DNA from: an uncultured Caryophanales bacterium
Lineage (GTDB): Bacteria > Bacillota_I > Bacilli_A > Acholeplasmatales > Anaeroplasmataceae
Reading direction: 5' to 3'
DNA length: 10,836 nucleotides
Assembly (NCBI GenBank): GCA_946626535.1
Contig: CAMOUK010000039.1
Location: 1-10,836, forward strand
The notes beneath the pieces are model-generated. The model worked only from the letters and a program-made list of their open reading frames with translations. It did not search any database and was not told where the DNA came from. This document shows, one piece after another, positions 1 through 4,491 of the stretch. A program made the position numbers and the translations under genes. Each line of letters opens with the position of its first letter. Within the stretch, counting starts at the first letter, position 1.

Positions 1-57
1 AAATATGTCAAAATAAAAATGCAAGTCATTAAAAGACACCCCAAAAGTATTGATTAA
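1..57 (+). CDS. possible 3' end of an upstream gene (partial)
   Basis: Frame 1 is open from the first base to a TAA at 55-57 and would encode 18 residues, KYVKIKMQVI-KRHPKSID, rich in lysine and basic overall. The other two plus frames hit stops within the first 33 bases. A plus-strand intrinsic terminator begins 13 bases after the stop, which is where a gene end is expected. The fragment is too short to identify a family, and an open run of 57 bases can occur by chance, so the call rests mainly on the terminator. Confidence 0.35.
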   Translation, partial: KYVKIKMQVIKRHPKSID

Positions 58-70
58 AAAAAATAATGGT

Positions 71-96
71 GTGCGGCTTTTATGTCGCACCTTTTT
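71..96 (+). terminator. Rho-independent terminator for the gene entering from the left
   Basis: The arms GTGCGGC (71-77) and GTCGCAC (84-90) form a 7-bp stem with one G-U pair around a 6-nt loop, followed by CTTTTT. An A-rich run just before the stem gives a T run on the opposite strand, so it may also act weakly against minus-strand transcripts that pass the terminator at 112-161. Confidence 0.75.
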
Positions 97-111
97 ATAT
101 CATAATATAAT

Positions 112-161
112 AAAAAAACCCCCTTAGTTCTTCTAGATTTCTCTAGTCTAACTATAGGGGT
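112..161 (-). terminator. Rho-independent terminator of the minus-strand permease gene
   Basis: Read on the minus strand, ACCCCTATAGTT (161-150) pairs with AACTAAGGGGGT (129-118) with one mismatch and one G-U pair. Inside it CTAGA and TCTAG form a second short stem closed by a GAAA tetraloop. Seven T residues follow. One pair is G-U on the minus strand but C-A on the plus strand, so the hairpin is stronger in the minus orientation. It begins about 20 bases past the permease stop codon. Confidence 0.88.
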
Positions 162-180
162 GTTTTATAAATATTATATT

Positions 181-1482
181 TTAGAAAATGATAATAAAGC
201 CGATAAATACACCAACTATTACAGTAGGAACAAGTATGATTCCATATTTTATAAAATCGATAAATTTAAAATCAACATCATTTTTCTTTAAAATTGACAT
301 CCACATTATTCCTGCAAGTGCGCCAATTGGAGTTAGATACGCACCAATATTAGAACCGGCTATTGTAGCGTATAGTGCTAATTCTGATTTACCTTCTAGT
401 ACACTTGTAAATAGCACTGACATAGGAATGTTATTGATGATGTTATCAAATAGAGTAGAAGCAATTAAATATGTTAAGGATTCACTATATTTATTAGTTG
501 ACATATTATTTAATAAATTAGATAGTTGGTTAACATATCCGTTTTCTTTTAATGCTAAAACTAATATAAACATTGATAAAATAAAAGGAATTAAATTATA
601 AGGTAATCTTTTATAAACATTTAATATATAAGATTTTTCCTTTAATTTTAGACTAAACACAAATAATATTATTGATAAAATAATTGCTGAAGATAGACAA
701 ATAGCCCACATTTCAAAATTAATATAATTAGAAATGACAAGAAGAATAGTTGTTATAGCTAATATAATTAAATTAATTATTACAAGTGGAGTGTTTTTTA
801 ATGTTGCCTTTTGTTCATTTGGAATATAATTTATTTCTTTATTTAATGATTTTCTAAATAATAATAGAACTACACATAATGAGGCTATGGCTCCTAATAA
901 TGTTGGTAAAGCCATATGGATAAAATAATCAGCAAAAGAAACATTAAAGCCGGAAGCTAAATAGATATTAGTTGGATTTCCAATTGACAGTAACATTGAA
1001 TAGGTATTGGCATTAACAAATTCAACAATTAAATATGGTATTGGGTTAATCTTAGCTTTCTTTGAAAAACTAATGATAAATGGTGTAAATGTCAATATAA
1101 CAATATCATTTGATGTAAATATAGTTAATAAGGATATTAACGCATATAAAATGAAAAATATCTTATATTGATTAGATTTACATTTTTCTAATGCTTTTTC
1201 AGAAATATAAGAGAAAAATCCTAAGTTATCAAGAGAAATTGATAGTAGCGATAACGATATAAATAATATCAATATCTTAATTGGATTCATCTTTCCTTCA
1301 AATATATTACTAAATAGGCTACTATAATCGATTGAGCCTGATAATAATATAATTAAAGCTCCTATAAATGAAATAAGCCAAAATGTTTGAATATTTATAT
1401 TTTTTATTTTGATACTTGGCTTAAATAAAATGGCAAGTATCATAATCATTATTGTAATAATAAATATTATTAATGAGACCAT
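181..1482 (-). CDS. ArsB/NhaD-type ion transporter (SLC13/ArsB-like permease)
   Basis: A 433-residue, very hydrophobic inner-membrane protein with about 11-12 predicted membrane segments. Both halves carry the paired signatures of the ion-transporter (IT) superfamily. The N-terminal half has TSNDIVIL (residues 123-130) and SIGNPTN (166-172). The C-terminal half has DNIINNIPMS (346-355) and GSNIGAYLTPIGALAG (377-391). Such proteins move arsenite/antimonite, Na+ (NhaD) or dicarboxylates; the substrate cannot be read from the sequence, and no arsR, arsA or arsC neighbour supports an arsenic role. ATG at 1482-1480 is preceded by a weak GGGTG ribosome site (1496-1492). The gene stands alone with its own promoter and terminator, convergent to the gene entering from the left and divergent from lemA. 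The length is normal for the family and there is no sign of decay. Confidence 0.85.
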   Translation of the reverse strand: MVSLIIFIITIMIMILAILFKPSIKIKNINIQTFWLISFIGALIILLSGSIDYSSLFSNIFEGKMNPIKILILFISLSLLSISLDNLGFFSYISEKALEKCKSNQYKIFFILYALISLLTIFTSNDIVILTFTPFIISFSKKAKINPIPYLIVEFVNANTYSMLLSIGNPTNIYLASGFNVSFADYFIHMALPTLLGAIASLCVVLLLFRKSLNKEINYIPNEQKATLKNTPLVIINLIILAITTILLVISNYINFEMWAICLSSAIILSIILFVFSLKLKEKSYILNVYKRLPYNLIPFILSMFILVLALKENGYVNQLSNLLNNMSTNKYSESLTYLIASTLFDNIINNIPMSVLFTSVLEGKSELALYATIAGSNIGAYLTPIGALAGIMWMSILKKNDVDFKFIDFIKYGIILVPTVIVGVFIGFIIIF

Positions 1483-1503
1483 ATTTTTTTACACCCGAAA
1501 GTT

Positions 1504-1531
1504 ATTATATATCAAAATTTTTTAATATCAA
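1504..1531 (-). promoter_or_regulatory. sigma-A-type promoter for the permease gene
   Basis: On the minus strand TTGATA (1531-1526, 5 of 6 to TTGACA) is followed by a 16-bp spacer and a perfect TATAAT (1509-1504). Transcription would begin near 1497, leaving a leader of only about 15 nt before the ATG at 1482. A second minus-strand TATAAT at 1553-1548 has no good -35 box and is less likely. Confidence 0.6.
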
Positions 1532-1630
1532 TTAAAATATTTGAGTAATTATAAAAAAGTATTAATAGTTGAAATAATGAAATAATAGTAGATACAAAAA
1601 AGCATTTATTAAATTTCATTTTTAATATTA

Positions 1631-1659
1631 TTGTAAATAATATCTAAATATAGTATAAT
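1631..1659 (+). promoter_or_regulatory. sigma-A-type promoter for lemA and the DUF3137 gene
   Basis: TTGTAA (1631-1636, 4 of 6) and a perfect TATAAT (1654-1659) lie 17 bp apart. The lemA ATG is 26 bases past the -10 box, giving a leader of about 20 nt that contains the AGGAGG at 1671-1676. The 203-bp gap shared with the divergent permease gene is otherwise AT-rich with no other feature that I recognise. Confidence 0.7.
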
Positions 1660-1685
1660 GAAAAAAGTTTAGGAGGATTAAAAAA

Positions 1686-2264
1686 ATGAGCGAAGGAGCA
1701 ATGATTGCCTTAATAATTGCAGGCGTAATAGTATTATTAATTTTATCTATAGTTGTATGGTTTATTTCAACAAGAAATAGATTCATTAGACTAGAACAAG
1801 ATGTAGAAAATTCTTTATCTAGAATCGATGTTTATTTAACAAAGAGATTTGATTTGTTAACTAAGCAATTAGGTGCTGTAAAGGGTTATATGAAACATGA
1901 AAAGGAAACATTAGTTGAAACTATTGCAATGCGTAACCAAGCACCTGGCAAGGCTGCATCAATTAAAGAAAAGGCTGCATTTAATGCTGAACTAGATAGA
2001 GTTGCAAGCCAAATTAATGTTGTTATGGAACAATATCCAACATTAAAGGCAGATGCTGTATTTAAGGAATTACAACAAAACATTACAGAAGTTGAAGAAA
2101 ACTTACAAGCAGCTAGAAGCAACTACAATGCTAATGTATCTAATTTCAATAAATCAATTCTTCAATTCCCTGCTTCTATAGTAGCTGGCTCTAGATTTAC
2201 TAAGAAGGATTATTTCGAAGCTGAAGAGTCAAAGAGAAAAGACGTTGAAATTAAATTCGACTAG
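1686..2264 (+). CDS. lemA: LemA family membrane-anchored protein
   Basis: A 192-residue protein with a short extracellular-type N-terminus, one membrane segment (about residues 6-28) and a long helical domain typical of the LemA family. The family hallmarks are visible: RNRFIRLEQDVENSLSRIDV starting at residue 30, then RFDLLTKQLGAVKGYMKHE, and YPTLKA (117-122) leading into AARSNYNANVSNFN and the FPASIVAG segment (161-168). LemA proteins are widespread single-pass proteins with a helical bundle; their biochemical role is not established. AGGAGG at 1671-1676 lies 9 nt before the ATG and fixes the start. The next gene encodes a DUF3137 protein, a known neighbour of lemA, so the pair probably acts together at the membrane. 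A terminator hairpin separates the two genes, so the second is likely made at a lower level. Confidence 0.95.
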   Translation: MSEGAMIALIIAGVIVLLILSIVVWFISTRNRFIRLEQDVENSLSRIDVYLTKRFDLLTKQLGAVKGYMKHEKETLVETIAMRNQAPGKAASIKEKAAFNAELDRVASQINVVMEQYPTLKADAVFKELQQNITEVEENLQAARSNYNANVSNFNKSILQFPASIVAGSRFTKKDYFEAEESKRKDVEIKFD

Positions 2265-2270
2265 TTTTTA

Positions 2271-2298
2271 AAAGAGATTCTTTGTAATCTCTTTTTTT
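2271..2298 (+). terminator. intrinsic terminator between lemA and the DUF3137 gene
   Basis: AAAGAGATT (2271-2279) and AATCTCTTT (2286-2294) form a perfect 9-bp stem with a 6-nt loop and run directly into T residues up to 2298. It starts 7 bases after the lemA stop. Since no promoter is evident before the next gene, partial read-through is the likely source of that gene's mRNA. Confidence 0.85.
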
Positions 2299-2303
2299 CT
2301 AAT

Positions 2304-2308
2304 GGAGG
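2304..2308 (+). promoter_or_regulatory. ribosome binding site that sets the start of the DUF3137 gene
   Basis: GGAGG lies 5 nt before ATG 2314. An in-frame ATG at 2302 overlaps this site and has only T-rich terminator sequence upstream, so it is not the start. Confidence 0.8.
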
Positions 2309-2313
2309 ACGTT

Positions 2314-3249
2314 ATGAAAAATTTAGAAGAACTTGAACAAGAACGTTTAGAAATTGTTAAAAAAAGTAAGAAATACCGTAACATAGGTATAGTATTTTTA
2401 ATACCTGGAATTGCCCTAGCAGTTTGGGGATTTTTATCTCAAAGTGAATTTAATATGTATCCTATAGTTGGCGGTATTGTTTTACTTTTTGTAGGCTTTG
2501 GTTTAATTGGCTATGGAGAAACAGTAAGAAGAAAATTTATTTCTAAAATAAAAACGGATCTAATGCCATCTTTAATGGCAGAGGCTTTAGAAACTACTGA
2601 TTTTACCTATGAAAAGAATTCAGGTATAAGCTTATCTACGATATTAGCTCCAGGTGTTTATCAAAGACCTGATCGTTATAGCTTGTCAGATTATCTATCT
2701 TGTAAATATAATGGTGTTCCATATCAAATGTGCTTTGCTAATTTAGAAGAAGAACATCAATATACTGATAAGGATGGACATACTCGTACAACATATGAAA
2801 CATACTTTAAAGGTAAGGTTATCGTTGTTGATTTTAAAAGAACAATCAATACAGCCTTCGCTATTATTGAGGGCCATCCAAAGGGCTTAAATGTTAGAAA
2901 ATTACATAAAATTGAAACAGAGGTTTCAACATTTAATAAGAAATTTAAGTCATATTGTACAGATAATGAAAATTTCTTCTATTTTATGACACCATCTTTA
3001 ATTAATAAAATTATGGAGCTAGAATCAAAATTTGGTGGCACACTTCAAATAGTTATGGATGGAGATTTACTTTATGTATTTATAAATGACTCTAGAAGAT
3101 TATTTGATATTAATTTAAATAATACTTTTATAGGAGAAAGTAATTCAAGCCTTGAGCAAATCAAGGGTGAAACATTAATTCCTGCAGCAATAATTAATGA
3201 ATTCCATTTGGATTCTGATAAGTTTAATAGAGAAAAAAGCCTTGATTAA
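2314..3249 (+). CDS. DUF3137 domain membrane protein, LemA partner
   Basis: A 311-residue protein. A charged N-terminal helix is followed by two close membrane segments (about residues 24-41 and 49-67), then a soluble domain of about 240 residues. That domain matches the DUF3137 pattern: FKGKVIVVDF (165-174), the ETEVSTFNKKF segment (201-211), FFYFMTP (221-227) and a strand ending LLYVFIND (252-259). DUF3137 proteins commonly lie next to lemA; their function is unknown, and the arrangement suggests a membrane complex with LemA. I chose ATG 2314 over the in-frame ATG at 2302 because GGAGG is 5 nt before 2314 and overlaps 2302. The last five codons and the stop lie inside a terminator hairpin. 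It is transcribed with lemA by read-through of the hairpin between them. Confidence 0.88.
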   Translation: MKNLEELEQERLEIVKKSKKYRNIGIVFLIPGIALAVWGFLSQSEFNMYPIVGGIVLLFVGFGLIGYGETVRRKFISKIKTDLMPSLMAEALETTDFTYEKNSGISLSTILAPGVYQRPDRYSLSDYLSCKYNGVPYQMCFANLEEEHQYTDKDGHTRTTYETYFKGKVIVVDFKRTINTAFAIIEGHPKGLNVRKLHKIETEVSTFNKKFKSYCTDNENFFYFMTPSLINKIMELESKFGGTLQIVMDGDLLYVFINDSRRLFDINLNNTFIGESNSSLEQIKGETLIPAAIINEFHLDSDKFNREKSLD

Positions 3250-3259
3250 GGCTTTTTTT
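3233..3259 (+). terminator. intrinsic terminator overlapping the end of the DUF3137 gene
   Basis: AAAAAAGCCTT (3233-3243) and AAGGCTTTTTT (3248-3258) pair around a GATT loop, with T residues continuing to 3259 and another T run at 3261-3266. The TAA stop (3247-3249) sits in the loop and right arm, so coding sequence supplies the left arm. An A tract before the stem would allow some activity in the other direction. Confidence 0.88.
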
Positions 3260-3279
3260 ATTTTTTCAAAATTATTAAT

Positions 3280-3286
3280 AAGGTGG
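3280..3286 (+). promoter_or_regulatory. ribosome binding site that sets the start of the ComFC-like gene
   Basis: AAGGTGG differs at one base from AAGGAGG and lies 11 nt before ATG 3298. An in-frame GTG at 3283 is part of this site and has no ribosome site of its own upstream. Confidence 0.6.
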
Positions 3287-3297
3287 TTTTTATCAAG

Positions 3298-3666
3298 ATG
3301 AAATGTCAAATTTGTAAAAAAGAATATTATCTAAAAAGAGAATTTTTAGAACTATTTAGCCAGAATAATTCATATATATGTAATAGCTGTTATAATAAAT
3401 ATAAAATTGAACTATCCTATCAAGAATTCATGCTAGAAAATTATAATTGTATAGTTGTTTCTATGTTTAAAAAAAGATATAAAATTGACTATAGAGCCTT
3501 CACTTTAGAATATAGCCAAATCGCAAGAACTTTATATAAAAAAAAGAATTATGAAGTCTTGTTGTTAGATTTTGTTGATTTATCATATAATCTAGAGCTT
3601 TTAAATATGTATGCTAATCTACTAAAAAGTAATATTATTATATTATGTTATAACTATATTAACTAG
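3298..3666 (+). CDS. short ComFC-like zinc-ribbon protein, lacking the phosphoribosyltransferase domain
   Basis: A 122-residue protein beginning with two CxxC pairs (C3/C6 and C28/C31), as in the N-terminal zinc ribbon of the ComF/ComFC family, which acts in DNA uptake and recombination during competence. The stretch from residue 50 to 80 (NCIVVSMFKKRYKIDYRAFT onward) resembles the linker that follows the zinc ribbon in ComFC. Full ComFC is about 200-240 residues and ends in a phosphoribosyltransferase-like domain with an acidic IDDxxTTGAT-type loop; that loop is absent here and I do not find it in any frame downstream. Position supports the call: comF genes precede hpf and secA in B. subtilis. 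ATG 3298 is chosen because AAGGTGG precedes it. No convincing promoter is visible. It may be a degraded gene or a short zinc-binding protein; the family assignment is an inference from pattern and context. Confidence 0.6.
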   Translation: MKCQICKKEYYLKREFLELFSQNNSYICNSCYNKYKIELSYQEFMLENYNCIVVSMFKKRYKIDYRAFTLEYSQIARTLYKKKNYEVLLLDFVDLSYNLELLNMYANLLKSNIIILCYNYIN

Positions 3667-3673
3667 AATGCGC

Positions 3674-3702
3674 TTTACTAAAAGACGATTCTTTGATATA
3701 AT
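3674..3702 (+). promoter_or_regulatory. extended -10 promoter for hpf
   Basis: TTTACT (3674-3679, 4 of 6) and TATAAT (3697-3702) are 17 bp apart, and TG at 3694-3695 makes an extended TGnTATAAT box. Transcription would start near 3709, leaving a leader of about 135 nt before the hpf ATG. The site begins just after the ComFC-like stop codon. Confidence 0.65.
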
Positions 3703-3761
3703 TAAATTAAGAAAAGGCACTACTTAAAAGACATTAATAAAAATTATTAAATAGAGTATTC

Positions 3762-3816
3762 CTATCATTAGTTATTTAATGGTTGTTAATTAATGATAGT
3801 TATTTAAAGACAACCA
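3762..3816 (+). promoter_or_regulatory. structured 5' leader of hpf, hairpin with possible pseudoknot
   Basis: CTATCATTAGTTA (3762-3774) pairs with TAATTAATGATAG (3787-3799) over 13 bp with one G-U pair. The end of its 12-nt loop plus the adjoining base, TGGTTGT (3780-3786), is complementary to ACAACCA (3810-3816), giving either an H-type pseudoknot or a competing hairpin. The structure ends 14 nt before the hpf ribosome site. No T run follows directly, so it is not a clear terminator. Other Firmicutes carry a raiA-motif RNA near hpf (raiA) genes; I cannot say from memory whether this matches it. Confidence 0.45.
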
Positions 3817-3845
3817 AATATTTTTATTTTAAGGAGTGATATTAT

Positions 3846-4370
3846 ATGAAGATTGAAGTTGTAGGAAAAAATGGATTTACACCTTCAGAGGCTAATAAGG
3901 AGTATGCTGAAAAGAAGCTTGCAAAGCTACAAAATTACTTAAGTGATTATGATACTGTATCTGCAAGAGTTGTATGTAAGGTATACAAGGATTTCCATAA
4001 AGTGGAGGTAACAATCCCTTCAAAGAATATCATATTACGTGCTGAGGTTTCAGCTGCTGATATCTATTCAGCATTAGATCTAGCAATTGATAAGCTAGTA
4101 AAACAAATTCGTAGATATAACGATAAGATAAAAGATAAGATGGGTCGTGATGGTATCAAGAATTCTTTAGTTTCTGATGCAGATGAAAGAGTAGTTAGAA
4201 AAAAAGAGTTTAATCTAGAGCCTATGAGCGTTGAAGAAGCAATCGACCAGATGGAAGCATTAGGACATGATTTCTTTATTTATCTAGATAAATCAACTAG
4301 AAAAACAAATGTAATCTACTTAAGATCAGATGGTGGATATGCAGTAATCGAAACTGATTCAAAAAATTAA
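3846..4370 (+). CDS. hpf: long-form ribosome hibernation promoting factor
   Basis: A 174-residue protein with both domains of the long HPF family (raiA/yvyD type). The N-terminal S30AE domain (about 1-95) would sit in the 30S decoding region and block mRNA and tRNA. The C-terminal domain (about 115-170) dimerises to join two 70S ribosomes into inactive 100S particles in slow growth. The C-terminal signature is complete: VVRKKEFNLEPMSVEEAIDQ from 117, then MEALGHDFFIYLD, TNVIYLRSDGGYAVIE. The strong site AAGGAGTGAT (3831-3840) precedes ATG 3846. It has its own extended -10 promoter and a long, foldable leader, and is followed by a terminator, so it appears to be a single-gene unit. Its position before secA matches Bacillus. 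The sequence looks intact. Confidence 0.97.
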   Translation: MKIEVVGKNGFTPSEANKEYAEKKLAKLQNYLSDYDTVSARVVCKVYKDFHKVEVTIPSKNIILRAEVSAADIYSALDLAIDKLVKQIRRYNDKIKDKMGRDGIKNSLVSDADERVVRKKEFNLEPMSVEEAIDQMEALGHDFFIYLDKSTRKTNVIYLRSDGGYAVIETDSKN

Positions 4371-4382
4371 ATATATATATTT

Positions 4383-4408
4383 AAGCACTACAGGAGTAGT
4401 GCTTTTTT
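4383..4408 (+). terminator. intrinsic terminator of hpf
   Basis: AAGCACTAC (4383-4391) and GTAGTGCTT (4396-4404) form a perfect 9-bp stem with an AGGA loop, followed by T residues to 4408. It begins 12 bases after the hpf stop and separates hpf from the secA promoter. Confidence 0.9.
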
Positions 4409-4422
4409 ATTTGAATTTTTGA

Positions 4423-4451
4423 TTGAAAAATCGACCATTATATAGTATTAT
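4423..4451 (+). promoter_or_regulatory. sigma-A-type promoter for secA
   Basis: TTGAAA (4423-4428) and TATTAT (4446-4451), each 5 of 6 to consensus, are 17 bp apart. Transcription would start near 4458, about 34 nt before the secA ATG. The TTG of the -35 box is also an in-frame possible start codon upstream of secA, but lies outside the expected transcript. Confidence 0.7.
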
Positions 4452-4478
4452 AACTATTAGAGTTTTTAAGAAAAATTG

Positions 4479-4484
4479 GGTGAT
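4479..4484 (+). promoter_or_regulatory. ribosome binding site that sets the secA start
   Basis: GGTGAT matches the 3' half of the AGGAGGTGAT complement of 16S rRNA and ends 7 nt before ATG 4492. It supports that ATG over the in-frame TTG at 4423, which has no such site. Confidence 0.6.
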
Positions 4485-4491
4485 TAGTTTT

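Noticed and set aside
188..601. Plus-strand open stretch of 137 codons
   Set aside because: It lies antisense to the permease, whose product has clear IT-superfamily motifs, and its translation resembles no family I know. It has no ribosome site.
1886..2122. Minus-strand open stretch of 78 codons
   Set aside because: It is antisense to lemA, where the plus-strand frame has clear LemA signatures; there is no promoter or ribosome site for it.
3679..3693. Short AAAGA/TCTTT inverted repeat as a terminator for the ComFC-like gene
   Set aside because: It has only five A-T-rich pairs, no T run after it, and lies inside the spacer of the hpf promoter.
3716..3723. GGCACTAC in the hpf leader resembles the left arm of the hpf terminator and could pair with GTAGTGC at 4396-4402
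   Set aside because: A 7-base match across more than 600 bases in a small sequence is easily chance, and each terminator arm already has its perfect local partner.
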